Source: JAXGQD01 sp964574395 | GTDB taxonomy: Bacteria; Bacillota; Clostridia; Saccharofermentanales; Fastidiosipilaceae | DNA length: 38,435 bases | Reading direction: 5' to 3' | Assembly (NCBI GenBank): GCA_964574395.1 | Contig: CAZNNL010000018.1 | Span: 1-38,435 of the forward strand | In this document: piece after piece, positions 7,745 to 16,883 of the stretch | Layout of the letters: every line of letters starts with the position of its first letter | How positions within the stretch are numbered: the stretch's first letter is position 1 | Program-made: the position numbers and the translations under genes | Notes under the pieces: model-generated | The model's input: only the letters and a program-made list of their open reading frames with translations | The model's database searches: none | Told to the model about the DNA's origin: nothing

Positions 7745-7821
7745 GCGTACAAGCTGTTTTTTTGCCAATTATTTCAGCTTTTTTAACTCGAATTGGCGTA
7801 CAGGCTACTTTTTTGCCAATT
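7745..7821 (-). repeat. Two inverted copies of the same unit
   Basis: Copies starting GCGTACA at 7745 and 7796 (51 bases apart) carry GCGTACAAGCTG or GCGTACAGGCTA followed by TTTTTTGCCAATT. They are the reverse complement of the units at 7622-7721. The 24-base core at 7745-7769 matches that at 7642-7665 except for one base, and in RNA that difference would be a G-U pair, so the minus-strand transcript downstream of the MATE gene could fold into a 24-bp stem. Confidence 0.85.
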
Positions 7822-7837
7822 TCAGCTCAGAAATGCA

Positions 7838-9310
7838 CTACTCAGACGGGTCGCTAAACTTAATATATTTATCCAGGCCTTTATAGATGTTTTTTCTCCA
7901 GCCTCCAAAGAGATAATAAATCGTCGAGATCGTAAGTCCAGAGATCCAGCCTATAGGGTAGGAAAAGTAAATATAATCTTTTCCGAGTAGGTTGACCAAC
8001 AAGGTGGCGGCTGGGACGCGGACTAACCAGAGCGAAATGAAGGTGGAGGCCATGGCGACCATCGTTTTGCCAAGACCACGCAAAACACCATTAATAGAAA
8101 AAAGTGCGGCTAGTAAGAAGAAGAATGGCAAAACACTATGCAGATAAGTGACCCCCGCATCAACAACTGCAGAATCAGGCGTGAATAAAGACATCATCCA
8201 AGGTGATAAAGGATAAATAATTAAACTAATAATGGCCGCGACAGAGACACACAGTATGATGCCAGCTTTAGCTCCGTCAAAAATGCGTTTCGTTTTATGT
8301 GCGCCAAAATTTTGGCCCGTAAATGTCGTTATTGCAGTAGCGAAGCTTTGTGACGGCATGAAAACAAAGGTGTCAATTTTGTTGGCGGCATTAAAGCCTG
8401 CAGCGAATATCGAACCTTGCGCATTAACAAGGCCAGTAATGACAAAAATACCAACAGAAAACAGTGCCTGTTGAATGCCTGACGGAACACCAAGTTTCAT
8501 CGCACGCTTGAATATTTCGTGGTCGTACACTAAATTCCTAAAATCTATCTTCATATAGGGATACTTCTTATTAATGTAGGCAATCCCAATCACCCAAGAA
8601 ATGAACTGGGCGATGATGGTTGCCAAGGCAACACCCAAGACTCCCATCCCCAAGGTAACACCTAACAATATGTCCAGAATAATATTAATCACCGTGGCGA
8701 TAAACAGGAATATTAATGACGTTATCGAGTCCCCTATACCTTGCAAAAGTCCGGCATTCATGTTGTAACCCATTTGGCCAATCAAGCCTATGAATATGAC
8801 TTGCATGTACTGCACAGAGAGGTCCAAAGTTCCATCGTTCGGCACGCTCATCAGAACGAGAATTGGCCTGGCAAGCAAAACGCCAATGATACTCACGGGG
8901 ATAACGCCAATGAGCATACACTTGTACATTGTGCTTACGGTACGAGATAGATCATCGTACTGTTTCGCGCCAGCATACTGCGAAATAATGATCATTGCAC
9001 CTAAGCCAATTCCAATGAAAAGCGACGTCAGCAGCATGATAAAAGGGAAACCATTTCCCACCGCAGCCAGGGCTTTATGACCTGAAAACTGACCCACAAC
9101 GATACTGTCAACAGTGTTGTAGAGTTGTTGAAAAACGTTTCCTATTAAAAGAGGCACGGAAAATTTAGCGAGTAACGAATACGGATTGCCCTTTGTCATA
9201 TCCTCAACAATAAAGTAATCGAGCACTCGCTTAACAACTGATTTTTTGTTAGAAAGATTCGTTTCCACGCCTTCTGACTCAATCAGCTCTGTTTTGTTTT
9301 CTTCTGACAT
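7838..9310 (-). CDS. MATE family multidrug efflux transporter
   Basis: A 490-residue cytoplasmic-membrane exporter of the multidrug and toxic compound extrusion family, driven by a sodium or proton gradient. About 12 hydrophobic segments are visible between residues 45 and 470 after a charged cytoplasmic N-terminus. MatE hallmarks: SVPLLIGNVFQQLYNTVDS near residue 52 with QFSGHKALAAVG, and the second half repeat LGVPSGIQQALFSVG with ANKIDTFVFMPSQSFATA. The start follows AAAGGAT. It lies 31 bases downstream of serS and probably ends the hprK-to-MATE run. The substrate is unknown; many clostridial members are annotated only by homology. Two TGGCAAAA words lie in the gene. Confidence 0.93.
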   Translation of the reverse strand: MSEENKTELIESEGVETNLSNKKSVVKRVLDYFIVEDMTKGNPYSLLAKFSVPLLIGNVFQQLYNTVDSIVVGQFSGHKALAAVGNGFPFIMLLTSLFIGIGLGAMIIISQYAGAKQYDDLSRTVSTMYKCMLIGVIPVSIIGVLLARPILVLMSVPNDGTLDLSVQYMQVIFIGLIGQMGYNMNAGLLQGIGDSITSLIFLFIATVINIILDILLGVTLGMGVLGVALATIIAQFISWVIGIAYINKKYPYMKIDFRNLVYDHEIFKRAMKLGVPSGIQQALFSVGIFVITGLVNAQGSIFAAGFNAANKIDTFVFMPSQSFATAITTFTGQNFGAHKTKRIFDGAKAGIILCVSVAAIISLIIYPLSPWMMSLFTPDSAVVDAGVTYLHSVLPFFFLLAALFSINGVLRGLGKTMVAMASTFISLWLVRVPAATLLVNLLGKDYIYFSYPIGWISGLTISTIYYLFGGWRKNIYKGLDKYIKFSDPSE

Positions 9311-9341
9311 ATATCATCCTTTTGAAGATGACGCCGACGTG

Positions 9342-10622
9342 TTAGACACGTATGTGGGTCATACCATCCATATATTTTTGTAAAACCTCAGGGATGCGGA
9401 CCGACCCGTCTTCCTCTTGGTTCTGCTCCAGAATTGCTGGGAAAATACGTGATGTAGCAAGCCCTGAAGCATTGAGTGTATGTGCAAAGGTTAAACTTCC
9501 ATCGGCTTTGCGTAGACGAATATTGCCACGTCTAGCCTGATAATCCGCTGCATTTGAAGCGGAACTGACTTCTTTATAATCGTTCATGCTAGGAATCCAC
9601 ACCTCGATGTCATAAGTCTTCGCCATCGATGCACTGCAATCCTCAGCCGCAAGTTTGCTCAATCTAAAATGCAAGCCAAGCCCACTCATAAGTTCACAAG
9701 CTTTGCTCACTAATTCTTGAAAGGATTCTTCCGAATTATCGGGATGTGCATACTGGAACATTTCGATTTTATTGAACTGATGCCCGCGTATCATGCCGCG
9801 TTCTTCTGCTCGGTAGCTCCCTGCTTCTTTGCGATAACAAGGTGTGTATGCGAAATACTTTAAGGGCAAGGAGGCTTCATCTAAAATTTCGTCACGATGC
9901 AAGTTAACTAAAGCTGTCTCTGCTGTTGGCAAAACGAATTGAGCAATCGCCTCTTCCGAATCTTTCTGGAACCAAAATAAATCGTCACGGAACTTAGGTA
10001 ACTGACCTGCAGTAAGTCCACAGGCTTCATTAAGGATATGTGGCAAAAGAGTCATCTGATAGCCATCTCGCAAATGAACTTCTGTAAAATAGTTGAGCAT
10101 CGCCCACTCTAATCTTGCGCCAAGGTTCTTGTAAACCCAGAAACCATTGCCAGACAATTTGACGCCACGTGCATAATCTATGAGGCCCAATCTTTCTGCT
10201 AAGTCAACGTGATGCTGCGCAGCGAAAGAAAACTCAGGCTTTTGACCGAAAACTTCAACTACTTCATTCTTTTCTTTGCCCCCAGCAACCACGTCATCGG
10301 CGGGAAGATTGGGTAGACCTAGAAGAAAATCGTTGATTTCGTTTTCCATATCTGCGAGCTCGAGATCTAAGGCTTTAATTTCATCTGCTAGAATTTTCAT
10401 GGATGCCAAAGTTTCGCTAACATCTTCGCCAGCCTTTTTCATTTGAGGAATTAAGGCAGATGTGCGATTGCGTTCAGCCTTTTTAGACTCTACCTTAGCA
10501 ATGTATTCGCGACGCGTTTTGTCTTTTGCCAAAAAATCGTCCAGACTAATGTCAAAGCCCTTTATTTTAAGCTTTTCTTCTACATATTTCGGGTTACTGC
10601 GCATCAATTGAATATCTAACAT
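9342..10622 (-). CDS. serS: Seryl-tRNA synthetase
   Basis: Class II synthetase that charges tRNA-Ser. I choose ATG 10622 (MLDIQLMRSNP, 426 residues, the usual length) because GGAGG lies 5 bases upstream; a GTG 12 bases earlier lacks a ribosome binding site. The N-terminal coiled-coil arm covers about residues 25-100 (rich in Lys, Glu, Leu). Motif 2 is seen as CYRKEAGSYRAEERGMIRGH and HQFNKIEMF, motif 3 as SGLATSRIFPAILEQNQ. No T-box leader is present in the 97 bases upstream, unlike many Firmicutes serS genes. It lies between pdp and a MATE gene on the same strand. Confidence 0.97.
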   Translation of the reverse strand: MLDIQLMRSNPKYVEEKLKIKGFDISLDDFLAKDKTRREYIAKVESKKAERNRTSALIPQMKKAGEDVSETLASMKILADEIKALDLELADMENEINDFLLGLPNLPADDVVAGGKEKNEVVEVFGQKPEFSFAAQHHVDLAERLGLIDYARGVKLSGNGFWVYKNLGARLEWAMLNYFTEVHLRDGYQMTLLPHILNEACGLTAGQLPKFRDDLFWFQKDSEEAIAQFVLPTAETALVNLHRDEILDEASLPLKYFAYTPCYRKEAGSYRAEERGMIRGHQFNKIEMFQYAHPDNSEESFQELVSKACELMSGLGLHFRLSKLAAEDCSASMAKTYDIEVWIPSMNDYKEVSSASNAADYQARRGNIRLRKADGSLTFAHTLNASGLATSRIFPAILEQNQEEDGSVRIPEVLQKYMDGMTHIRV

Positions 10623-10719
10623 AGCTGCCTCCACTGGCTAAAATAATTCTCGAAAAATTCGGCTTTTGAGTAGTTTAAACGCCGGGCTTATTGTAAACAT
10701 TTGTCTACTTGAAAGCAAA

Positions 10720-12042
10720 TCACAAGCGTTCAACGCCTTCTTTGCTAACACGTGCTGAAATAAGTGCTTCGCTTTCAAATGCTTCCTGTGTATAAGTCAA
10801 TGCAGCAAGGAACATTTCGGCTGCGTTATCAAATAGGGTTTCGTCGTCCGCATAGAATTCCGCCAAGACATCGCCTTCACTTACTTTTTCGCCTGTTTTT
10901 TTAAACAAGCGTATGCCTGCCGAATAATCTATCGTATCTTCAAGTGTGGCGCGACCGGCCCCAAGTATCGATGAAGCGATACCAATGCTTTCCGTATCCA
11001 TATGACTGATGTAGCCGTTTGTTTTTGCCAATAGTTGGTAGGAATACTTAGCTTGCTTGAATAGCGAATAATCGTCCACCACGCGTGCATCACCACCTTG
11101 CCCTGCAATCATTCTACGCAAAGCATCCAGTGCGCTGCCACTTTCAAGCGCTTGCATGGCTTGTGACCAGCACGCATCTAAAGTCCCTTTTCCAGCCAAG
11201 TGTAGCATGTCCGCTGTTAATTTTAGGCTAATTTCTGTTAAATCTTCAGGGCCTTTACCTTTTAAAGTCTCTATCGCTTCAATCACCTCTAGGCTATTAC
11301 CTATGGCAAAACCCAAAGGTCTATCCATGTCCGTAATCAGGGCTGAAGTCTTTCTGCCGTTTTGCTCACCGATGGCGACCATTTTCTCTGCCAAGCGTAT
11401 TGAGTCCTCTATTGTTTTCATGAAGGCACCACTGCCTGTTTTTACATCCAACACAATACAGCTGCTGCCAGAAGCAAGCTTCTTGCTCATGATTGAAGCC
11501 GCAATGAGAGGAATTGAATCCACCGTTGCAGTAACGTCACGTAAGGCATAGAGTTTTTTATCTGCCGGAGCTAAGTGACCACTTTGTCCAACAACCGCTA
11601 GACCGTTTTTATTCACTTCTTCAAAGAATTCTTCTTGAGACAAAGCTATGCGGAAACCAGGTATTGCCTCTAGCTTATCCACGGTGCCCCCGGTATGGCC
11701 CAAACCGCGCCCTGACATTTTCGCAACTTTTACTCCACAGGCTGCCGCTAATGGCGCAATAATCAGTGTCGTTTTATCCCCAACGCCTCCGGTGGAATGC
11801 TTATCAACCGTAACGCCATCGATGGCAGAGAGGTCAATCATATCCCCCGACTTAGCGACTGCCATCGTGAGCGCCGCAGTTTCCGTATCAGACATGCCTT
11901 TAAAATAAATGGCCATCAATAAAGCAGAAACCTGATAGTCAGGAATCTCATTTGCCACATAGCCCTCAATCCACCAATTAATCTCCCCTTCGCTCAAGGC
12001 TTCACCATGTTTTTTCTTCGTAATCAAATCAAACATTCGCAT
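10720..12042 (-). CDS. pdp: Pyrimidine-nucleoside phosphorylase
   Basis: Cleaves uridine, thymidine or deoxyuridine with phosphate to give base and (deoxy)ribose 1-phosphate, in pyrimidine salvage. 440 residues. Family motifs: KHSTGGVGDKTTL (phosphate binding, near residue 80) and MSGRGLGHTGGTVDKLE (near 110). The ATG start at 12042 follows GAGGAGG by 7 bases. It lies 24 bases after trmL, so co-transcription is likely. It could also be a strict thymidine phosphorylase (DeoA); sequence alone does not separate the two, but in Gram-positive bacteria the broad enzyme Pdp is usual. No deoC or cdd neighbour is seen. Confidence 0.93.
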   Translation of the reverse strand: MRMFDLITKKKHGEALSEGEINWWIEGYVANEIPDYQVSALLMAIYFKGMSDTETAALTMAVAKSGDMIDLSAIDGVTVDKHSTGGVGDKTTLIIAPLAAACGVKVAKMSGRGLGHTGGTVDKLEAIPGFRIALSQEEFFEEVNKNGLAVVGQSGHLAPADKKLYALRDVTATVDSIPLIAASIMSKKLASGSSCIVLDVKTGSGAFMKTIEDSIRLAEKMVAIGEQNGRKTSALITDMDRPLGFAIGNSLEVIEAIETLKGKGPEDLTEISLKLTADMLHLAGKGTLDACWSQAMQALESGSALDALRRMIAGQGGDARVVDDYSLFKQAKYSYQLLAKTNGYISHMDTESIGIASSILGAGRATLEDTIDYSAGIRLFKKTGEKVSEGDVLAEFYADDETLFDNAAEMFLAALTYTQEAFESEALISARVSKEGVERL

Positions 12043-12066
12043 AAGTTTACCTCCTCATGGGTCTTC

Positions 12067-12555
12067 TTAGTGTTTGGCAAAATAATCGCTGTTCGTGTTC
12101 AATCCAATAAAATTCTGCTGCCGCATATACTCATAGGCTAGCACGGCTACAGAATTACTGAGGTTCAAGGAGCGATACTGTTCACGCATGGGAATGCGGA
12201 CACAGCGCTCAGGATGTACTTTTAGCAAAGATTCCGGCAAGCCTTTTGTCTCTTTGCCAAATACCAAAAGACTATCATCCGGATACAAAATATCACTGTA
12301 CACTTGATCCGCTTTGGTTGTGGCATAAAAGATGCCCCCGTGATAGCTGCGAAGCAAGTCTTCTACATTATCCCATAGCTGGATATCAAGGTCATACCAG
12401 TAATCAAGCCCGGCCCGCTTGACGTGTTTGTCATCCAGACTAAAGCCTAAATTGCCACAGAGATGCAACTTGGCTCCGAGTGCCACACATGTACGTGCGA
12501 TGTTCCCTGTATTGGCAGGTATTTCAGGTTCAACTAAGCAAATCTCTAGAGGCAC
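12067..12555 (-). CDS. trmL: tRNA (cytidine(34)-2'-O)-methyltransferase TrmL
   Basis: SPOUT-class methyltransferase that adds a 2'-O-methyl group to the wobble base of tRNA-Leu. 162 residues, the usual size. The knot motifs are visible: ANTGNIARTCVALG (about 14-27), FGKETKGLPESLL (near 100), and IPMREQYRSLNLSNSVAV (about 120-137). The start is GTG 12555, five bases behind AGGAGG, and overlaps the end of whiA by 10 bases, suggesting translational coupling. It belongs to the hprK-to-MATE run. One TGGCAAAA word lies at its C-terminus (YFAKH). Confidence 0.94.
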   Translation of the reverse strand: MPLEICLVEPEIPANTGNIARTCVALGAKLHLCGNLGFSLDDKHVKRAGLDYWYDLDIQLWDNVEDLLRSYHGGIFYATTKADQVYSDILYPDDSLLVFGKETKGLPESLLKVHPERCVRIPMREQYRSLNLSNSVAVLAYEYMRQQNFIGLNTNSDYFAKH

Positions 12556-13472
12556 AGCTCCTCCTCGGCGATTGCCTCAAGTTTTTTCAAGCGATGGTGC
12601 ATCCCAGACTTTCCTATGGTTTTGGACTGCATCGCTCCCAATTCTGCAATAGATAAGCCAGGGTTATTGAGCCTTGTTTCTGCGGTCTCACGTAAGGCTT
12701 CTGGCAAAAACTCAAAGCCTTTCTCGCGCTTTAGTCGCTCAAGCAAATCCATTTGCCTAGCTGACGAATCGGCAATGCGCCTAGCATTTGCATTATCACA
12801 ATTAACAACGCGATTAACCGTGTTATTGACCTCTTTATCAACGCGACCTGCTTCAAACTGTAAAACACTTGCAGATGCTCCTGCTAGTGCCAAAATAGAC
12901 GCAATAAAATCGGCATCCTTGATATAAACTACATTGTAGCCGTATCGTTTGAGGATACCTCCTTTAAGTTCAAAAGATTTTAATAATGCAAGAGTAAACT
13001 CGGCCAAACTGATGCGATGTATCGAGAACTCTAAATGGTAGGCTTTGCTAGGCTCTGCGAGTGAACCACAAGATAAATACAATGCGCGTAGAATAGCTCT
13101 TCTCTCTTCGTATGTATAAGTTTCCACTTCATGCCCGATGCGTCCACGCGAAAAGTCAAAAGCATAATCATCTGACAACCACGCGCGTAAAGTCTGAATG
13201 TCGGTTTCGTTTTTTATTTCAATACTACTTATACCTTTGCCAACAATCAGCTCAGCTTCAATCTCAAATTCATGTAATATTGTATCTTTCAAAAATTGAA
13301 CGAATGGGCGGTAAGCTAAGCTATAGCGAATATTTTGATTGTTAAACTTAGCTGTCGTCATTAAGGCAAAAGCAAGCAGAATACGCGCCTCATACGTTTG
13401 AAGTTCGAGGGCTAATAGTTCGTCTTTGAGTTTCTGAGAAAAACTTTTTTTCTTGATTTTTACTTCTTTCAA
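12546..13472 (-). CDS. whiA: DNA-binding protein WhiA
   Basis: WhiA is linked to division and chromosome segregation in Firmicutes and to sporulation in actinobacteria. 308 residues: a basic start (MKEVKIKKKSFSQKLKDEL), a LAGLIDADG-derived region (about 90-200, with RAILRALYLSCGSLAEPSKAY) and a C-terminal helix-turn-helix with AELGAMQSKTIGKSGMHHRL. The start ATG overlaps the stop of yvcK by 4 bases. yvcK-whiA order is conserved in Gram-positive bacteria; here rapZ is not between hprK or murB and yvcK, and murB takes that place. No HPr gene (crh) follows, as it would in Bacillus. Confidence 0.95.
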   Translation of the reverse strand: MKEVKIKKKSFSQKLKDELLALELQTYEARILLAFALMTTAKFNNQNIRYSLAYRPFVQFLKDTILHEFEIEAELIVGKGISSIEIKNETDIQTLRAWLSDDYAFDFSRGRIGHEVETYTYEERRAILRALYLSCGSLAEPSKAYHLEFSIHRISLAEFTLALLKSFELKGGILKRYGYNVVYIKDADFIASILALAGASASVLQFEAGRVDKEVNNTVNRVVNCDNANARRIADSSARQMDLLERLKREKGFEFLPEALRETAETRLNNPGLSIAELGAMQSKTIGKSGMHHRLKKLEAIAEEELCL

Positions 13473-14545
13473 CGCAGCTCCTCACGATTGAAAACTTTCG
13501 TCTTAGCATCAAGCAGCTTCTTCTCTTGTACTTCTAGAGCAAGCTGGATAAGTGTCTGTGCTAGAATTTGCGTGTCATGACGAATCTTGCCATCTCTGAT
13601 AGCAACCAAAGGCCTTGTTAACAGCTGAATGTTGTAGGTACTAAGTTCATCTACGCTACTGCCCACAGGCGTAGACAAAGTCTTCGCATATTCTTCTTGT
13701 AGCTTCGGCGTAATTGGCGAAGAGTTGGCGATACAATAATCTAGCCAATGGTTATCATCTAAGGAATTACTGTGCTTTAAAATAGCTTTGACATGGTCTG
13801 TACAATCAAAGCCTAAGGTCTCTGCCGGTTGGGTCATGATATTACAGACATAAACACATGCTGCTTCGGTTGTTGCTAACGCATCCACCACTTCAGGAAA
13901 CAACAGATTCGGGACAATTGAAGTATAAAGACTGCCGGGGCCGAGCACCACCAAATCGGCATTAAGAATCGCTTCAACCGTCTCCATTAAGGGCTCAGCA
14001 TCTTTGGGCTCCATCAAAATACGATCAATTGGATTATCAACATCAGGCTTACGTTCGCCAATTTTTGATTCACCCACGATTTCTTGTCCATCCGCTAAAC
14101 GAGCGATGATATTTAAGTCAATGAGGGATACTGGCAAAACGCGCCCTACCACCGCTAAAACATGGCTAAAATTGCGAATCGCATCATAGAAATTTCCCGA
14201 GACATTCGTCAGCGCAGTTAAAAACAGATTGCCAAAATTTTGACCGGACAAGCTTCCGTCAGTAAAGCGATAGTTCATGAGGTTTTCCATGACTAACTCA
14301 GTATCGGCCAAGGCCAAAAGACAGTTTCGAATATCACCTGGTGGCAAAATTCCATAATCTTTGCGGAGTAAGCCGGATGAACCACCGTCATCCGCGACGG
14401 TTACGATTGCCGTCAAGCGTTCTGTATAGCGTTTTAAACCACGCAGCATGGTAGAAAGACCAGTACCGCCGCCAATAACGACAATTTCCGGACCCTCATC
14501 AGGTGCATTTAGCAACTGTCTCATTTCTTTTTGATAACTTTTCAT
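13469..14545 (-). CDS. yvcK: YvcK/GlmR-type gluconeogenesis factor
   Basis: YvcK (GlmR) is needed for growth on gluconeogenic carbon and tunes the supply of UDP-GlcNAc for the wall; it binds UDP-sugars. 358 residues from ATG 14545, which has AGAGG five bases upstream; an in-frame TTG 21 bases earlier is less likely. Motifs: IVVIGGGTGLSTMLRGLK, TVADDGGSSGLLRKDYG and PPGDIRNCLLALAD, typical of the CofD-like fold. The neighbours murB and hprK (wall precursor, carbon control) match its role. Two TGGCAAAA words lie in the gene, both read as Leu-Pro. Confidence 0.95.
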   Translation of the reverse strand: MKSYQKEMRQLLNAPDEGPEIVVIGGGTGLSTMLRGLKRYTERLTAIVTVADDGGSSGLLRKDYGILPPGDIRNCLLALADTELVMENLMNYRFTDGSLSGQNFGNLFLTALTNVSGNFYDAIRNFSHVLAVVGRVLPVSLIDLNIIARLADGQEIVGESKIGERKPDVDNPIDRILMEPKDAEPLMETVEAILNADLVVLGPGSLYTSIVPNLLFPEVVDALATTEAACVYVCNIMTQPAETLGFDCTDHVKAILKHSNSLDDNHWLDYCIANSSPITPKLQEEYAKTLSTPVGSSVDELSTYNIQLLTRPLVAIRDGKIRHDTQILAQTLIQLALEVQEKKLLDAKTKVFNREELR

Positions 14546-14589
14546 ACTTACCTCTAAAACAAGCAATGTAAGACATAGTAGAACAAGGC

Positions 14590-15612
14590 TTAGTGAAAAA
14601 TATTCTTTCCATATTCATCCAGAACACGGATTTCTGGTTCTAGCTCAACGCCAAATTGATTTAGCACCTCGTTACGGACGAAAGCGACCAAAGCTTCTAT
14701 GTCTGCAGCCTTTGCATGATCGACATTTACTATAAAACCCGCGTGTTTAGTTGATACTTCGGCTCCGCCAATGCGTTTACCCTTCAGACCAGCGTCCATA
14801 ATCAATTTACCGGCAAAATAACCTTCCGGTCTTTTAAACACAGATCCTGCACTAGGTAATTCCAATGGCTGCGTGCTCGTGCGTCGTTCGTTAAAGCCAT
14901 CCATGCGTGCTTGTATCGTGGCCTTGTCTTCTTTTGCCAATAAAAAATAGCTTGCCAAAACAATGTGTTTCCGCTTGCGGTAGACGCTGTCACGGTAGTC
15001 GAAGTCTTGCTCTTGTGCAAACGCCCTGCCAAATACACCGTCCTGCGTAATGTAATCCGAAGCGAGGCTTTGATCGGCAACTGAAGACCCATAGGCGCCC
15101 GCGTTCATAAAGAGCGCTCCACCGATAGTGCCCGGTATTCCACAGGCGAATTCTAAGCCTGACAGGCCTTCGCGTGCGGCAAACAATGATAAAGCTTTAG
15201 TTACAACGCCTGCTTCTGAATAGAGTAAGACGTGCTTCTCCAAATCCAGTTCATGCTTTGAGAAACTCTGATTACAGCCTAAAATCAGTTCTGAATCAGG
15301 GCAAGTCTCTAGCAGTGCTTCAGTTTCCGCGTTGGAAAGCATGCGAAATGCGTTAAAATTTGGTTTTAAATAGATGACCATGCCTCTAAAGCCAGCGTCA
15401 TTAACGACAAGGTTGCTACCGCCACCAAGCACCAAAAATGGCTGTTTAACGTTTTGACATGATGCGATGACGTCTAATAATTCTTCTTTGTTTTCCGGTA
15501 TAAAAAAGTAGTCTGCGGGTCCGCCCACGCCCATCGTGGTATAGGGAGCCAGAGCTACGGCTTCTTGAATGCGTTCAGATATTACAGGCTTAAGCCAGCT
15601 TACAGGAGACAT
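14590..15612 (-). CDS. murB: UDP-N-acetylenolpyruvoylglucosamine reductase
   Basis: FAD enzyme that makes UDP-N-acetylmuramate, the second committed step of peptidoglycan precursor synthesis in the cytoplasm. Motifs: TTMGVGGPADYF and LVLGGGSNLVV (FAD domain), GLEFACGIPGTIGGALFMNAG, the active-site PSAGSVFKRP, and the C-terminal EPEIRVL with the catalytic Glu. The start is uncertain: the frame extends upstream to TTG 15657, which would overlap hprK by 20 bases, with a GTG at 15624; none has a strong ribosome binding site. I give ATG 15612 (340 residues). It lies between hprK and yvcK. Confidence 0.94.
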   Translation of the reverse strand: MSPVSWLKPVISERIQEAVALAPYTTMGVGGPADYFFIPENKEELLDVIASCQNVKQPFLVLGGGSNLVVNDAGFRGMVIYLKPNFNAFRMLSNAETEALLETCPDSELILGCNQSFSKHELDLEKHVLLYSEAGVVTKALSLFAAREGLSGLEFACGIPGTIGGALFMNAGAYGSSVADQSLASDYITQDGVFGRAFAQEQDFDYRDSVYRKRKHIVLASYFLLAKEDKATIQARMDGFNERRTSTQPLELPSAGSVFKRPEGYFAGKLIMDAGLKGKRIGGAEVSTKHAGFIVNVDHAKAADIEALVAFVRNEVLNQFGVELEPEIRVLDEYGKNIFH

Positions 15613-15637
15613 TAATGACTTCACTTTCTTTCGTCTC

Positions 15638-16558
15638 TTAAGTGTTTTGAGTTCCAAAGAGGCGTTCGGTTAAAGCTTGGGCTGCATTGTAGCCCATCTG
15701 CTTTTGACGGAAATTTATCGCGGCAACTTCAGCAATGATTGCCAAGTTTCTGCCAGGTCTTACAGGAATGGTTGTTGAGGGGATTTTTATGCCTAGGATT
15801 TCTGTGTACTCTTGATTGATACCTAAGCGTTCATAAACCTTCTTTTCATCCCACAGTTCCAGGTTAATAATAAAATTGATTGTTTCTTGAAGTTTAATCG
15901 ATGAGACGCCATACATTTCTTTGACGTCCATGATGCCTAAACCTCTAATTTCAATCAGATGTCTGATGATTTCAGGAGCCTGTCCTAATAGGGTTGTATC
16001 CGACACCCGCCTTACTTCTACCAGGTCGTCTGCAATTAAACGATGTCCACGTTTAACAATTTCCATCGCTGTTTCGGACTTACCAACGCCACTTTCTCCA
16101 AGCATGAGTATGCCTTCGCCGTATATTTCAACCAGAACACCATGTAGGGTAGTCTGAGGCGCTAATTCGACATTCAGGTATTTCACGACAGAACTCATAA
16201 AAGTTGAAGTCGCTTCATCTGTTCTTAGGACCGGTACACTGTACGTATTCGAACACTTTAGCATTTCCGGGAAAATGTTGTGGTGGCGGGAAAGAATCAT
16301 GCACGGTATACCTTTGGCAAAAAGAGCATCAATCCGCTTAAACCGTTCCTCAGAACTCAAGCGCTCAAGAAAAGCTACTTCCATGTTGCCTAGTAACTGT
16401 ATACGGTCTGGACCAAAGTGTTCAAAATAACCTGCTAACTGCAGGCCTGGACGTGTAACGTCTGCGACACTAACCAAAATGTCGTCGGTATTCCCGAAAT
16501 CAGTTATGCGTTCTAGCTTGAAAGTATCAATTATTGCTGTCAATTTTACGGCTGACAT
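15638..16558 (-). CDS. hprK: HPr kinase/phosphorylase
   Basis: Phosphorylates HPr at Ser46 in response to glycolytic intermediates, the signal for CcpA-type catabolite repression, and removes the phosphate when they fall. 306 residues, the normal length. It has the P-loop GESGVGKS (154-161), HG at 139-140 (LHGVLVEIYG, with the catalytic His) and the HPrK signature LIEIRGLGIMDV (201-212). ATG 16558 follows GGAGG by five bases. First gene of the minus-strand run that ends with the MATE exporter; its own promoter between 16559 and 16657 is not clear to me. The downstream PTS cluster would be a natural target of this control. Confidence 0.97.
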   Translation of the reverse strand: MSAVKLTAIIDTFKLERITDFGNTDDILVSVADVTRPGLQLAGYFEHFGPDRIQLLGNMEVAFLERLSSEERFKRIDALFAKGIPCMILSRHHNIFPEMLKCSNTYSVPVLRTDEATSTFMSSVVKYLNVELAPQTTLHGVLVEIYGEGILMLGESGVGKSETAMEIVKRGHRLIADDLVEVRRVSDTTLLGQAPEIIRHLIEIRGLGIMDVKEMYGVSSIKLQETINFIINLELWDEKKVYERLGINQEYTEILGIKIPSTTIPVRPGRNLAIIAEVAAINFRQKQMGYNAAQALTERLFGTQNT

Positions 16559-16657
16559 ACGTACCTCCGATACTGGTGAAATAATAACTAGTTTATCACA
16601 TTAGCTTTGCAGCATGGCTTGCATCTTCATTTGTTTAGTTTAGCAGGTTTTAGCGCT

Positions 16658-16690
16658 AAAAAAAGAAAATCTACCACCGAAGCGGTAGAT
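16658..16690 (-). terminator. Terminator of the tRNA-Gly gene
   Basis: A 9-bp stem (16669-16690) closed by C(UUCG)G, followed by TTTTCTTTTTTT on the minus strand, directly after the tRNA 3' end. Confidence 0.93.
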
Positions 16691-16691
16691 A

Positions 16692-16766
16692 TGGAGCGGA
16701 ATACGAGATTCGAACTCGCGACTTTCACCTTGGCAAGGTGACACTCTACCACTGAGTTAATTCCGC
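16692..16766 (-). tRNA. tRNA-Gly (anticodon GCC)
   Basis: The minus strand reads GCGGAAT (7-bp acceptor arm), the D-arm ACTCAGTGGTAGAGT, an anticodon stem CACC/GGTG with loop TTGCCAA (anticodon GCC), the T-arm with GTTCGAATC, then ATTCCGC, T and an encoded CCA. It is 75 bases including CCA. It stands alone with its own promoter and terminator. Confidence 0.97.
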
Positions 16767-16817
16767 ATTACTGGTATTGCGCTATTTATCTGCACACCAA
16801 AATCAAAACTAGAGGTG

Positions 16818-16846
16818 ATTATAAGAAAATACCAGATAGCTGTCAA
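16818..16846 (-). promoter_or_regulatory. Consensus promoter of the tRNA-Gly gene
   Basis: TTGACA (16846-16841) and TATAAT (16823-16818), both perfect, with a 17-base spacer on the minus strand. Confidence 0.92.
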
Positions 16847-16883
16847 ACGCTCGGTGCTTGCAGCGGCCGTATATCTTGGCGCC

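Noticed and set aside
7622..7821. CRISPR-like array
   Set aside because: Only two copies per direction, with the whole 50-base period repeated, so there are no unique spacers, and no cas genes are near.
10623..10719. T-box leader for serS
   Set aside because: The gap is under 100 bases and has no T-box sequence, specifier stem or terminator.
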